Positions 53,269 through 62,977 of a stretch of 64,000 nucleotides of DNA are shown piece after piece. A program made the position numbers and the translations under genes. Origin of the DNA: an uncultured Erythrobacter sp. (GTDB taxonomy: Bacteria > Pseudomonadota > Alphaproteobacteria > Sphingomonadales > Sphingomonadaceae); assembly GCA_947502815.1 (NCBI GenBank), contig CANNBH010000001.1:1488001-1552000 (forward strand), read 5' to 3'. The notes under the pieces are model-generated. The model saw only the letters and a program-made list of their open reading frames with translations, was not told where the DNA came from and searched no databases. Each line of letters starts with the position of its first letter. Position 1 is the first letter of the stretch.

Positions 53269-54375
53269 TTAGTGTTCTGCCCCGTGGCCTAGAGCCAGAT
53301 ATTCGTCGCTGCGCATCTCATTTAGTCGGCTCGCGGTGCGTTCAAATTCAAAACTTCCATCGCCCGCATTGTAGAGGCCATCCGGCAGCACCTCTGCGGT
53401 GGCGAACAGCTTGACGCGGTGTTCGTAGAGAGCATCAATTAAGGTGACAAAACGCGCAGCCTCATTGCGTTTTTCCGGCCCCATTTGTGGAATGCCCACG
53501 ATAATGACCGTGTGATAGGCGCGGGCAATTGCAAGGTAATCGGGTGCGCCGCGCGCCTCTGCACACAGCCTTTTGAAACTGAAGACGGCCACGCCTTTCA
53601 CAGTTTTCGGCACATGGATTGTGCGCGTTGGACCTACGGCAACCTCTCCTGATGGAACGTTGGCTGCGTCTTGCGGGTCAAAATCGGTGAGACGGAAAAA
53701 CGCCTCGCGCACGCGGTCTGTTGCTTCGTCGCCCAGCGGGTGGTGCCAGGTCGCTAGATCGCCAATCCGGTCCAGTCGATAGTCAGTCGGTCCGTTCAGG
53801 CCGACAACGTCAAGTTCCTCCGATATCAGATCGATAAAGGGCAGAAAATGTTCGCGGTTGAGCCCGTCTTTGTAGAGGTCAGTCGGTGCGCGGTTGGATG
53901 TTGTGACGATGGTCACATCCTGTTCTTGGATCAATTGCGTGAACAACCGGCTCATGATCATCGCATCGGCCGAATTGGTCACCACCATTTCATCAAACGC
54001 AAGAACGCGCAAGTTTTCAGAGAGCTTTGCCGCAACCGGGGGGATGGGGTCACCACTGTGCGATTTGCGGGCGATGCGCATCTCCTCGTGCACTTCCTGC
54101 ATAAAAGCATGGAAGTGCGCACGGCGTTTTTCGGGGATTTTCAACTGATCATGGAAAAGATCCATCAGCATGGATTTGCCGCGACCAACGCCGCCCCACA
54201 TATAGACCCCTTGGGGACGGGTCTTCTTGCGAGCAAAAAGCTGAGTTAAGAGGCCGCCGGGGCGATCCGCCTCCAGTTCTTTTTGAAGCTGGTCAAGCCG
54301 GACTGCCGCGCGCCGTTGATCAGGGTCTTCGCGCAATTCCCCGCGAGCGATCAGTTTTTCGTACTGCGCCAACAC
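53269..54375 (-). CDS. zapE: cell division protein ZapE (AFG1-like ATPase)
   Basis: This 368-residue P-loop ATPase of the AFG1/ZapE family has Walker A GGVGRGKS (61-68), then HFHAFMQEVHEEM. The Walker B-type LRVLAFDEM and sensor TSNRAPTDLYKDGLNREHFL are clear. ZapE interacts with the Z-ring in other proteobacteria. The start is the first ATG, 4 bp after the thioesterase stop, in a transcript of sdhB - thioesterase - zapE. Confidence 0.93.
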   Translation of the reverse strand: MLAQYEKLIARGELREDPDQRRAAVRLDQLQKELEADRPGGLLTQLFARKKTRPQGVYMWGGVGRGKSMLMDLFHDQLKIPEKRRAHFHAFMQEVHEEMRIARKSHSGDPIPPVAAKLSENLRVLAFDEMVVTNSADAMIMSRLFTQLIQEQDVTIVTTSNRAPTDLYKDGLNREHFLPFIDLISEELDVVGLNGPTDYRLDRIGDLATWHHPLGDEATDRVREAFFRLTDFDPQDAANVPSGEVAVGPTRTIHVPKTVKGVAVFSFKRLCAEARGAPDYLAIARAYHTVIIVGIPQMGPEKRNEAARFVTLIDALYEHRVKLFATAEVLPDGLYNAGDGSFEFERTASRLNEMRSDEYLALGHGAEH

Positions 54376-54379
54376 GGGC

Positions 54380-54844
54380 CTAGTCCGCTCTTGGCTGCAT
54401 CTTGCGCACGATACCCGAATAGCTTGCGACCACGTCGTCGTCCTGCATGGCTTGCCCGCGGACGAAGACGAGTTTGCCGGTTTCGCGCACGATTTCGTTC
54501 ACTGCATCAAGCGGCCGTGCAGGATCACCGCCACCCACGAATTGGGTTGAAAGCTCCAACGTGACCGAGGGACCTGCATTTCCCGAACCGATCGTGTGCA
54601 TCGTCGTAAACATCGAGATGTCGATCAGCGACAGCGTCACCGCGCCATGGATGATGCCTTGCAGGTTTTCATGCCGCCGTTCTGGGAACATGCGAAGGCG
54701 GGCTTTCCCATCATCATCAACCCGCGTGATGAGCCGTCCCATGACGGCGCCATTGAACAGCGTCTCGTCCTTAAGGTTCCAATGCTGCCAACCCGGATTC
54801 TCCGGGTCGGGGCCGTGTTCGAAAACGTCGTCTCTAAGCGCCAT
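54380..54844 (-). CDS. PaaI-type acyl-CoA thioesterase (hotdog fold)
   Basis: The 154-residue protein has the hotdog-fold signature of the PaaI/YdiI group: IHGAVTLSLIDISMFTTM with the N-terminal HG motif, followed by GPSVTLELSTQFVGG and GKLVFVRGQ. It would hydrolyse an acyl-CoA. It starts 14 bp after the sdhB stop and is followed 4 bp later by zapE, so it lies in the same transcript, but the role in it is unclear. Confidence 0.87.
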   Translation of the reverse strand: MALRDDVFEHGPDPENPGWQHWNLKDETLFNGAVMGRLITRVDDDGKARLRMFPERRHENLQGIIHGAVTLSLIDISMFTTMHTIGSGNAGPSVTLELSTQFVGGGDPARPLDAVNEIVRETGKLVFVRGQAMQDDDVVASYSGIVRKMQPRAD

Positions 54845-54858
54845 GAGAGGCTGGACCT

Positions 54859-55641
54859 TTAGATCGCGCGCTCGGCCATCATCTTCTTGGTTTCAGCGAT
54901 CGCCTTTGCTGGCGAGAGCCCCTTGGGGCACACATTGGCGCAGTTCATGATGGTGTGGCAGCGATAGAGGCGGAACGGGTCCTCAAGTTCGTTAAGGCGT
55001 TCACCGGTCATTTCATCGCGGCTGTCAGCGAGCCAGCGATACGCCTGAAGCAGGATCGCAGGGCCTAGGAACTTGTCCGAATTCCACCAATATGATGGGC
55101 ATGACGTTGAACAGCACGCGCACAGAATGCACTCATACAATCCGTCCAGTTTCTCACGTTGCTCTGGCGTTTGCAGCCGTTCTTTGCCCGATGGTGTTGG
55201 GGTGACGGTTTGCAGCCAAGGCCGGATCGAGGCGTATTGCGCATAGAAATGCGTGAAGTCTGGAACCAGATCCTTGACCACATCCATATGGGGCAGGGGA
55301 GTGATCCGAATTTCACCCTTAAGGTCTTCGATCGATGTGGTGCAGGCAAGTCCGTTCTTGCCATTCAGGTTCATCGAGCAGGAACCGCAGATCCCTTCAC
55401 GGCAGGAGCGGCGAAAGGTCAGCGTCGGGTCGATCTCGTTCTTGATCTTAAGCAGAGCATCCAGAACCATCGGGCCGCAATCATCAAGGTCGAGCTCGAA
55501 CTTGTCATAGCGTGGGTTCTCACCGCTATCAGGATCATAGCGATAGATTTTGAACGACTTTACCCGCTTACCGCCGGATGCCGTGTGCACCTTGCCGTCT
55601 TTGCGGATTTTCGAATTCTTCGGAAGGGTGAAAGTCGCCAT
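54859..55641 (-). CDS. sdhB: succinate dehydrogenase iron-sulfur subunit
   Basis: 260 residues from the ATG at 55641, which follows an AGGGA site by 9 bases; the open frame to 56205 is spurious. The N-terminal [2Fe-2S] ligands are C80, C85, C88 and C100 in [18 protein letters not shown]. The C-terminal ferredoxin domain has [17 protein letters not shown] and [17 protein letters not shown] for the [4Fe-4S] and [3Fe-4S] clusters. It transfers electrons from SdhA flavin to quinone. No sdhC, sdhD or sdhA gene adjoins it within this window. Confidence 0.94.
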   Translation of the reverse strand: MATFTLPKNSKIRKDGKVHTASGGKRVKSFKIYRYDPDSGENPRYDKFELDLDDCGPMVLDALLKIKNEIDPTLTFRRSCREGICGSCSMNLNGKNGLACTTSIEDLKGEIRITPLPHMDVVKDLVPDFTHFYAQYASIRPWLQTVTPTPSGKERLQTPEQREKLDGLYECILCACCSTSCPSYWWNSDKFLGPAILLQAYRWLADSRDEMTGERLNELEDPFRLYRCHTIMNCANVCPKGLSPAKAIAETKKMMAERAI

Positions 55642-55977
55642 TGTGTCGTGATCCCTGGTTGCCCCGGCCATCTGTTTAACGCCTATGCCATAGGAGGCAA
55701 GACGCCATATGGGATGATGCGCGGCAGAGTGTTTGTGCTTCCTCCAATCGCCTAACGCAGTGTTACACGCAAGTGCACTGTTTCGAAATGTTGAACAGTT
55801 CCGTGCAACCCCGGATTTCTGCCGTTTTGGGCGTATCAGACGCGGTTTGAGTGTCAGTTTCCAATTCCCGCGCACACGCGCACCTGTCGGAGCGGCGCGA
55901 GAAGGGTAGGGACATGGGAACTTAGCGGGCATTGCTTCGCTGTAACCGGCATGGACGTTGTAGGAAAACCGCAGACT
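55642..55977. other. 336-bp divergent intergenic region
   Basis: It lies between the start of sdhB (minus) and of the SDR (plus). Apart from the ribosome-binding sites at both ends I see no clear promoter, repeat or hairpin. The longest open frame in it is the upstream extension of sdhB, which lacks coding character. Confidence 0.6.
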
Positions 55978-56721
55978 ATGCCTGAGACAAAACTGATCCG
56001 CCGCGCCGCAATCTTTGGCAGCAGCGGCGCAATTGGCCGGGCGCTGTGCGTGCAATTGGCGCAGCAGGGATGCGAGACCATCTATGCCGGATCGCGCGGC
56101 GGGGAAATTCCCCCCGGCTTTCCCGCGGGTACCCGCGTTCAAAACTTTGCCTTTGATTTGGGCGATGAAGCCAGCATCAAAGCCGCTGCGGAGCGGATGA
56201 AGCATAATCCACCCGAATTGACCATCGCCGCCACCGGCCTACTGACGTTGCCCGATGGCACCGGGCCAGAGCGCACCGTTAAACGGTTGGATCCCGTCGT
56301 TATGGCTCGGGTGATGGCGATCAACACCATTGGCCCTGCAATGATCGCCAAACATATGCTTGCGCTGATGCCGCGCGATCGGCGCTGTGTGTTTGCCGCG
56401 CTCAGCGCGCGCGTGGGATCGATCAGCGACAATGGCCTTGGCGGATGGCATTCTTACCGCGCATCCAAGACGGCGCTCAACATGTTGATCAAGAATTTCG
56501 CATTGGAAATGCGCCGCACCCACCAACACGCTGTCATCGCAGGCTTGCATCCCGGAACCGTCGACAGCGCCCTGTCGCGGCCTTTTCAATCGAACGTGCC
56601 AGAGGGGCAATTGACCAATCCAACAGACGCGGCCGAAAATTTGCTTTCGGTGCTGGCGGGTTTGACCGCGCAGGATAGCGGCAACATCTTCGATTATGCG
56701 GGCGAAAAGATCCCGGCTTGA
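55978..56721 (+). CDS. SDR family oxidoreductase (C-factor-like)
   Basis: 247 residues from the ATG at 55978, which has AGGA about 12 bases before it; an upstream ATG at 55951 lacks one. The Rossmann motif is [12 protein letters not shown], and the active site Tyr-x3-Lys is in [13 protein letters not shown]. The family resembles the csgA/C-factor-type SDRs, which take part in development in Myxococcus, but the role here is unknown. A strong hairpin follows its stop before the convergent curlin-like gene. Confidence 0.85.
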   Translation: MPETKLIRRAAIFGSSGAIGRALCVQLAQQGCETIYAGSRGGEIPPGFPAGTRVQNFAFDLGDEASIKAAAERMKHNPPELTIAATGLLTLPDGTGPERTVKRLDPVVMARVMAINTIGPAMIAKHMLALMPRDRRCVFAALSARVGSISDNGLGGWHSYRASKTALNMLIKNFALEMRRTHQHAVIAGLHPGTVDSALSRPFQSNVPEGQLTNPTDAAENLLSVLAGLTAQDSGNIFDYAGEKIPA

Positions 56722-56752
56722 TTGGGCATTCACAGGTTTGTTGAGACAAACA

Positions 56753-56787
56753 ATTGGGGCCGAAAGCGGTTACGCCTCGGCCCCAAT
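56753..56787. terminator. bidirectional hairpin terminator
   Basis: An 11-bp perfect stem (ATTGGGGCCGA / TCGGCCCCAAT), which extends inward by GCG/CGC, stands 31 bp after the SDR stop and 34 bp from the stop of the facing curlin-like gene. On the minus strand it is followed by TTGTTTGTC. A smaller hairpin (GTTTGT-TGAG-ACAAAC) precedes it. Confidence 0.7.
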
Positions 56788-56821
56788 GGTATGCCTGTTT
56801 CTGCTGCGCAGCGGCAGGGTC

Positions 56822-59800
56822 TTAGTTTTGGCTAACCGTAATGCTGTTGCCCGTGCCGGCCTGATTGACGGTTGAGAAGTTGCCGTCAGAGCCTTGTGTC
56901 ACGGTCGTGGTGTTGGTCGCACCGCTTTGCGTGATCAGACTGGTGTTGAGATCACCCGTTTGGAAGAGCTCTGCGAACTGGCTGTCACCGCTCTGCGTGA
57001 TTGTTGACGTGCCGTTGTCGCCCTCTTGGTTGATGTCGACAGAATTGTTCGTGCCGCCAGCAGCCATAGTCAGCGTCGAGGTGTTGCCCTGACCGATTTG
57101 ATCGATGAACGCCACGTCGCCTGTGCCAAGCTGAGTTATGGTCGAGGTGTGATCATCGCCGTCTTGGAGCAATGTGGCCTCGTTGCCGTCACCGCCTTGC
57201 GTGGTGGTTGAGGTGTTGCCCAGCCCGCCTTGGGTTAGAGTGAACACCTGATTGACACCGCTTTGCGCGACGGTTGAAGCGTTTTCGTCACCGACCTGTG
57301 TTGAGGTCACGGTTTGGTTGTCACCATCTTGAGTGATGGTGCTTTCATTGGTGAAGAAGTTGGGTGAAAGCAGGTCAAACCCTTCTTGCGTCACGGTCGC
57401 CGTGCTGTTGGTCGCGTTCTGCGTAATGGCTGAGTTGTTAAAGCCAACTGGCCCAAGCTGCGTCACATTCGAGGTGCTGTTTGCGCCGAACTGCGTGACA
57501 AGCGAGCGGTTGCCTTCTGCTGCCTGGCTCACAACCGCTGTGCTGTCCGATGCAAACTGCGCCACTTCTGAGAAGCTGTCGTCTGAGGACTGGGTAACGT
57601 CTGCATTACCACTCAAAGCGGTTTGAATGATAAGCGAGGTGTTGCCATCGCCATCTTGTTCAATGTCAGCAAGACCGAGCCCGCCGCTTTGGGTGATCGT
57701 CGAAGCGTTTCCAACGCCGCCGGTCAGAACAATCGCGTTGTTATTACCATTGCTTTGAGTAACCTCAGAGCTGTTGCCATCACCAACCTGTGTAACATTA
57801 GCGCCTTCCCCACTTCCGGTCTGCGTAATGATGCTGGTGTCGGTGGTGCCAGAGCCATCAAGGTCGATGCCCTCTTGGCTGACTGTCGCGAAATTGGCTG
57901 AGCCTGCTTGATTGACGGTTGAGCTTGCGCCCTCTCCGACCTGACTGACGGCGGCAGTTTCAGCTGTGCCCGTTTGCGTCACGAAAGAGGTGTTGCCATC
58001 GCCAGTTTGGAAAGTGTCAGCGTCGTTAGCAACGCTGAACTGAGTTATCTCTGAGGTGTTATCATCACCTGATTGAACCACATTGGCATCGTTTAAGCCT
58101 AGGGCACCACTCTGTTGGTTGACGATCGAGCTGTTGTTGTCGCCACCTTGATTGACGAAGATGTCGCCTTCATTGCCAGCTTGAATGGCGTTCGAGAAGT
58201 TGTCTTCACCGGTCTGATCAAGGTCAACATTGCCGTCCGTGCCGCTCTGCGTGATGAAGCTTGTGTTCTCCACGCCCGATTGGTTCACATCGGCAAAGTT
58301 GCTGTCGTTGTTCTGCGTAACTTCGCTGCGGCCGTTCAGGCCAGCTTGAAGGACAACCGCCTGTTGATCGGTGCCGGTTTGCGCGACGATGGATGTGTCT
58401 TCGTCGCCCTGCTGGGTGACCGTCACATCGCTGAGGCTATCGGCCTGTGTCACGGTCGATGAGTTTGCATCGCCGTCTTGTGAGACGGTTGCGGTCACAT
58501 CTGTGCCCGACTGGGTGATGCCTGAAGAGTTACCAACGCCGCCGGTGATCAGCGAGGCTGTGCTAAGCGAGCCGCTTTGCGCAACAAAAGAGCTGTTGTT
58601 GTCGCCCACTTGTTCAACATCAGCGGTGTTTTGATCGCCCGATTGCAGAACCGTGCTGCTGTTCGCTGCAAGGCTGCCATCAAGGTCGAACCCGGTTTGG
58701 GTGACTGTGGCGGTGTTGTCATCATCAAGCTGGTTGATGGTCGAGCTGTCGAAATCGCCGTTCTGCGTGATCGTCGCCGTGACGTTGTCAGCGACATCAG
58801 TTTCAAGACCTTGCGTGGTGACGCTGGAGTTGAAATTGCCTGTCTGCGTCAGCGTGTGTGTGCTGTCTTCGCTGTCCTGATCGACAGTGGCGAAGTTGTC
58901 ATCGCCGCCCTGTGTGATGGTGCTGGTGTTGTTGTCATCACCCGGCCCGGAGAAATCGACCCCTTGGCCCAAAACACGCGCAGTGTTGCGATTGCCAGAC
59001 TGAGTAATTGTGCTGGTCTGATCGTCTGAGACATCGCCCTGAATGACGCTGGCAATATTGTCATCGCCAGACTGAAGGATCGTGCTGATGCTGTCTTCGG
59101 ATCCCTGATCGGTGTCAGCAGTGTTGCCATTGCCCGATTGCGTGTGAGTGATGGTCGAATCGTCATCATCTTGGAACGCGACCGAACTGTTGCCATCGCC
59201 GCTTTGCGTGATGAGCACGATGCCGCGGTCGGTGTTGCCGTCCTGATCGACAAAGCTGGTGTTGCCGGTGCCCGATTGAATGACATCGACATCGCTGTCT
59301 TCACCATCTTGAAGAATGGTCGACGAATTGTCCGCGGCCGTTTGCAAAACATTGGCGTCGTTGGTGTTTTGCGATTGGGTGATGTCGGAGAAATTGTTGT
59401 CGCCGTCTTGGCTAACGGTTGCGATTTGATCGTCACCCGCCTGTTCAACCAGCGAGGTCACATTCGTGCCCGCAACCTGAGTCACGGTCGCCGTTGCTGT
59501 ATCGCCGGTTTGAATGACCAGGCTGACCGCGTCGGTCGTCGGTGCTTCCTGCCGGATAATCGCTGTGCCAGCCACGCCGGATTGATCAATGAACGAACCT
59601 GTTCCCGAACCGAAACCGGACCCCGTGCCGTCTTGGATCACGTCAGCGGAGTTGCTCGCGCCGCCGCCGGCGTTCACCTGAGAAATTTCAGAATTCATCC
59701 CAACGCTGGGGCCGTCCTGTTCAACGGTAGCGATATTGTCGCCGGTTTGGGTGATTTCGGAGAAACCATCCGTGCCGTTCTGATTAACAATCGCTTCGTT

Positions 59801-59989
59801 GGAGATGCCGTCACCGCTCAAAACGGTGCCGTCCTGCGTAACAACCGAACCGTTATTGGTTCCGGGCTGGTTAACGATGGCAGAGTTGGCGTTGCCCGTT
59901 TGATCAACGGTGCTGTTGTTCTGCGCATAGGCCTGCGCAGAAACGCTCAGCGCCAAAACAGACGCGCTAGCAAAGATAATATTTTTCAC
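56822..59989 (-). CDS. giant secreted curlin-repeat protein
   Basis: The 1055-residue protein has a signal peptide of about 22 residues (MKNIIFASASVLALSVSAQA, cleaved near AYA-Q). The rest is an array of roughly 80-90 units of about 11 residues matching the curlin motif Q-x-G-x2-N-x-S/A-x3-Q, for example QDGDNNFSDITQ. CsgA has five 22-residue repeats, so this is many times larger. It is rich in Asp, Ser, Thr, Asn and Gln, nearly lacks Lys, and has very few Arg. At least six units carry longer loops of about 6-9 extra residues (near 55, 340, 395, 433, 705 and 866). The start is GTG with GGGGGA. It ends SITVSQN with no PEP-CTERM. No csgB/E/F/G gene is nearby. A surface amyloid or beta-solenoid is the inference. 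Confidence 0.82.
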   Translation of the reverse strand: MKNIIFASASVLALSVSAQAYAQNNSTVDQTGNANSAIVNQPGTNNGSVVTQDGTVLSGDGISNEAIVNQNGTDGFSEITQTGDNIATVEQDGPSVGMNSEISQVNAGGGASNSADVIQDGTGSGFGSGTGSFIDQSGVAGTAIIRQEAPTTDAVSLVIQTGDTATATVTQVAGTNVTSLVEQAGDDQIATVSQDGDNNFSDITQSQNTNDANVLQTAADNSSTILQDGEDSDVDVIQSGTGNTSFVDQDGNTDRGIVLITQSGDGNSSVAFQDDDDSTITHTQSGNGNTADTDQGSEDSISTILQSGDDNIASVIQGDVSDDQTSTITQSGNRNTARVLGQGVDFSGPGDDNNTSTITQGGDDNFATVDQDSEDSTHTLTQTGNFNSSVTTQGLETDVADNVTATITQNGDFDSSTINQLDDDNTATVTQTGFDLDGSLAANSSTVLQSGDQNTADVEQVGDNNSSFVAQSGSLSTASLITGGVGNSSGITQSGTDVTATVSQDGDANSSTVTQADSLSDVTVTQQGDEDTSIVAQTGTDQQAVVLQAGLNGRSEVTQNNDSNFADVNQSGVENTSFITQSGTDGNVDLDQTGEDNFSNAIQAGNEGDIFVNQGGDNNSSIVNQQSGALGLNDANVVQSGDDNTSEITQFSVANDADTFQTGDGNTSFVTQTGTAETAAVSQVGEGASSTVNQAGSANFATVSQEGIDLDGSGTTDTSIITQTGSGEGANVTQVGDGNSSEVTQSNGNNNAIVLTGGVGNASTITQSGGLGLADIEQDGDGNTSLIIQTALSGNADVTQSSDDSFSEVAQFASDSTAVVSQAAEGNRSLVTQFGANSTSNVTQLGPVGFNNSAITQNATNSTATVTQEGFDLLSPNFFTNESTITQDGDNQTVTSTQVGDENASTVAQSGVNQVFTLTQGGLGNTSTTTQGGDGNEATLLQDGDDHTSTITQLGTGDVAFIDQIGQGNTSTLTMAAGGTNNSVDINQEGDNGTSTITQSGDSQFAELFQTGDLNTSLITQSGATNTTTVTQGSDGNFSTVNQAGTGNSITVSQN

Positions 59990-60154
59990 AGATTTCCCCC
60001 GGTTGGTGGCTCACCACCATCAAAAACTCGTTTTGCGACCCGAGCGCGGAGGCTTTTAGCCTTCCGTTAGGAGAAAACGACTAACAGGAACACTGGCACA
60101 GGTAAATACACTTATCGCAAGGTTTTCCGCTTGTAGGGCATGCCCACGCAGCGG

Positions 60155-61174
60155 TCAGATTAGGCCGTGACGCGCCAATCCCTCGGCCAATATCGTCTCG
60201 ATCAGGTCTTCTTGCGTCCAACCTGCCATCACTGCCGCGCGGCCAAAGACCTTTTGCGACCACAAATTGCAGTTTAGGTTGAGCTCAAGGAACGTGATCT
60301 CGCCCGTTTCTTCGTTCACGCGGAATTCGAACCGGCCATAATCAAACGGGCGATATTCCTGCCAGACCCGCTTTGTCAGTTCAGAAATGCGGGCGACCAT
60401 TTCAGGATCGGTGAACGGATCGAGCGAGTATTTCTGGCTGCGGTCGACCAAGTCGCGTTTTTCGTAATAGGTGCGAAGATGCGAAGGGTCTGCCTGTCTG
60501 AAAATCAGCATGGGCAGGATCTGCGGCTCACCATTGATCGTGACAACCGGAACTTCGACATCGCTGCCGTCCAGAAACGGTTCGACAATGGCGTCTTGCC
60601 CGCCGTTTGCCGGGTCTTCGTGGATGCGTTTGACAGCTGCGGCGACACTGTCCCAATCACGCGCGTCCTCAACCCCCCAGCTGGCGGAGGAGTTGTTCGG
60701 CTTCACCACATAACGCGATGCTTTGGGCAAACCCTCGGCAGAGACAGGCGCGCCTTTGCGATAGACTGCCCACGGAGCCGTGGGAACGTCTGCCTGTGCG
60801 GCTGACCTTTTGGCGAGATGCTTATCGTCCGACAGCCCGCGAAGAATGGGGTTGGCCCCCAAATACGGGATGCCGGCTTTTTCGCACAAGAGCGGAACAA
60901 GCATCTCAGAATTGAAAAATCCAGCGCGGTTCAAAAGCGGAAACACGAAGTCGATGCCCGAGGGGGCATCGAACAAAATGTCATGCGTTTGAGATATCTC
61001 GAGGTTCAGACCCAACCCCTCCAGCACTCTGCGCATTTCCTGATGGTAATAGGCGTGGTTCCCATCCTTCGGATGCAATTCGCCTTCCCATAGCGCGTTT
61101 TTCGCCAGGAACAGGATTTTCAGCCGCTCTTTGGCTGCATCAGGAATACGTAATGGGTTCAATTTTTGCGGCAT
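60155..61174 (-). CDS. ATP-grasp ligase, D-Ala-D-Ala-ligase-like
   Basis: The 339-residue ATP-grasp protein resembles D-alanine--D-alanine ligase in its central and C-terminal domains: K158 in VVKPNNSSASWGV, the IVEPFLDGSDVEVPVV strand, and E297-L-N299 in FLELNLNCNLW as Mg ligands. It lacks the EVNTxPG loop of true Ddl, and the N-terminal part (residues 18-110) has GIDFVFPLLNRAG in place of the usual serine loop, so the product is probably not D-Ala-D-Ala. It is divergent from the PLP enzyme, with 182 bp between. Confidence 0.8.
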   Translation of the reverse strand: MPQKLNPLRIPDAAKERLKILFLAKNALWEGELHPKDGNHAYYHQEMRRVLEGLGLNLEISQTHDILFDAPSGIDFVFPLLNRAGFFNSEMLVPLLCEKAGIPYLGANPILRGLSDDKHLAKRSAAQADVPTAPWAVYRKGAPVSAEGLPKASRYVVKPNNSSASWGVEDARDWDSVAAAVKRIHEDPANGGQDAIVEPFLDGSDVEVPVVTINGEPQILPMLIFRQADPSHLRTYYEKRDLVDRSQKYSLDPFTDPEMVARISELTKRVWQEYRPFDYGRFEFRVNEETGEITFLELNLNCNLWSQKVFGRAAVMAGWTQEDLIETILAEGLARHGLI

Positions 61175-61356
61175 GGGGTAGGGTAATTCTCTGCCTGAAA
61201 TTGCAAGACCCGATCGATCGGTAAGCGGGCAGCGAGCGCTTTAGGCAATGCGCGGTGCTGAGGCCAGCCGAATTTGCTGTTTTCTTGCAGGGCAGCTTTG
61301 TCTAAACCGATTCTGCAGCGACGCAGATCGCGTTATCGGGCAGCTAAGAACCCGAA

Positions 61357-62877
61357 ATGCATCACGCGTTATTCAGGCGAGTGCGCTCAAATTCGGGATC
61401 GAAAACTATCTCTCAAATCAGGCTAAGTCGGCCCCATGCGGGCTTTGAATTTGCGGCAGCTGATCGCCGCCTTATCAAATCCCTCTCAAGCGGCGGCGAT
61501 GCGCGCATCAAATTGCAGGCGGAAACGGGGCTCAACATCTATCTGTCTGGGCCTTACCCGCGCGATGTGATTGCCTATTCCTCTTCGACGGTTAGCGATA
61601 TTTCACCCGCCGCCTTTGATCATTTGCGCGACCTCGGCCCAGAACAAAGTGATTATGCGCAAAATGATTATGCGCATTGGTTGGCCAATTTGGCGCTGCG
61701 GATTAAGACTGCGTTTCAGATTGGCCAGCATGCCGAAGTGGTGTTTGCCCCATCGGGAACCGATCTTGAATATGTCAGCTTGGCGGCTGTCACCGGCCTT
61801 GGCGCGGGCGGGGTGCACAATATCCTGCTGGGCGCGGACGAAATTGGCAGCGGGTGCGTCCATTCGGCCCGGGCGCGGTATTTTGCGCGCGAAACGGCAT
61901 TGGGAAATCTGGTTTCGGCGGGTCAGGACGTGCCCGGATTTGGCGATGTCAGCATGATCGATGTTCCGGTCAGATGCGGCGCCGGGCAAAGGCGGTCCAG
62001 CGCCGAGATTACGCACGATATGATCCGCGAAATTGAATCGGCACAGCGGGCTGGGAAACACAGTTTGGTTCATGGTGTCCATGGATCAAAAACGGGTTTG
62101 GTGCTGCCCGGATTATCCGACATCGAAGCTATGAAGACGCGTTTCGGCGACGATGTTACCTTTGTTATCGATGCGTGTCAGGCGCGCATAACCCAACCCG
62201 CCATCGCCGGTTATCTCGCGCGCGGGGCGATCGTGTTGATGACGGGGTCCAAATTTGTCGGCGCGCCGCCGTTCAATGGTTGGGCGCTGGTTCCGCCTGC
62301 ATTGATTGACCGTGCCCGCGATTTGCCAAAGGGGCTTTCTACCATTTTTCGCAGTGCAGAATGGCCGAAACGGTGGCCGGGCGCTGAGATATTGCCTGAC
62401 ACAGACAATCTGTCGCTTGCGCTGCGGCTAGAGGCGGCGGTGTTTGAGTTGGAGCGTTTCCAGCGGATCGAGATGGAGCGCGTGACCGCCATCATTGCCG
62501 AATTTGAAGCGGCCGTTACCCACTGTCTGATCGAAAAATTGCCCGCCAAACGAGTATGCCCAGGCGGGGCAGGCGCTGATTTGCCGATCGAAATGCGCAC
62601 TCTGGTTACGCTGGATGTCAGCCAAATGCCGGGTCTTGCGACATTCGATGAGGCCAAGGCTGTTCACGCCAAACTTGCTCTGGATGGCATTCGTCTGGGG
62701 CAGCCGGTCAAATGCGTAGCGTTGGACGACAATCGCGGGTGGGGTGGAACATTGCGGTTGGGCCTGTCTATGCCAATGATAACCAATTGGGCGGAGCAAC
62801 CGATCGAGCAGGTGCGCAGCAGTTTGGAGCAAGACATGGCCCGCATTGCCCATGCGATTAAGGCTGCCGTCGCTTGA
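61357..62877 (+). CDS. PLP-dependent aminotransferase class V-like enzyme
   Basis: Up to 506 residues; the start is unsure (ATG 61357 or GTG 61381, and family similarity may start as late as residue 28). The fold-type I core shows APSGTDLEYVSLAAV, the Asp and Gln of the PLP site in VIDACQARI (D272, Q275), and the Schiff-base lysine K299 in MTGSKFVGAPPFNGW. I do not recognise a specific function; it looks like a cysteine desulfurase/selenocysteine lyase relative without the usual cysteine loop. It is divergent from the ATP-grasp gene and 100 bp upstream of a methyltransferase. Confidence 0.72.
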   Translation: MHHALFRRVRSNSGSKTISQIRLSRPHAGFEFAAADRRLIKSLSSGGDARIKLQAETGLNIYLSGPYPRDVIAYSSSTVSDISPAAFDHLRDLGPEQSDYAQNDYAHWLANLALRIKTAFQIGQHAEVVFAPSGTDLEYVSLAAVTGLGAGGVHNILLGADEIGSGCVHSARARYFARETALGNLVSAGQDVPGFGDVSMIDVPVRCGAGQRRSSAEITHDMIREIESAQRAGKHSLVHGVHGSKTGLVLPGLSDIEAMKTRFGDDVTFVIDACQARITQPAIAGYLARGAIVLMTGSKFVGAPPFNGWALVPPALIDRARDLPKGLSTIFRSAEWPKRWPGAEILPDTDNLSLALRLEAAVFELERFQRIEMERVTAIIAEFEAAVTHCLIEKLPAKRVCPGGAGADLPIEMRTLVTLDVSQMPGLATFDEAKAVHAKLALDGIRLGQPVKCVALDDNRGWGGTLRLGLSMPMITNWAEQPIEQVRSSLEQDMARIAHAIKAAVA

Positions 62878-62977
62878 TTGACCGGGCGATTGCCCTCTGG
62901 GCATTCCCCGATAGAGATTGCAATTCAGTGCGATAGGGGCAAGACCATAGCCAAACACCCGGCAAAGGGAGAGTGCT

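Noticed and set aside
55642..56205. N-terminal extension of sdhB
   Set aside because: The 188 extra residues are not like SdhB; the ATG at 55641 has a good ribosome-binding site and gives the standard 260-residue protein.
56822..59989. CRISPR-like or satellite-like regular repetition in the DNA
   Set aside because: The period is about 33 bases and in frame with a single open reading frame; the repeats differ strongly at base level and encode a curlin motif, so this is protein repetition.
59138..60070. Plus-strand frame of 310 residues opposite the curlin-like gene
   Set aside because: It reflects the periodic sequence of the curlin-like gene read backwards; the Val/Ala/Arg repeats follow the same period.
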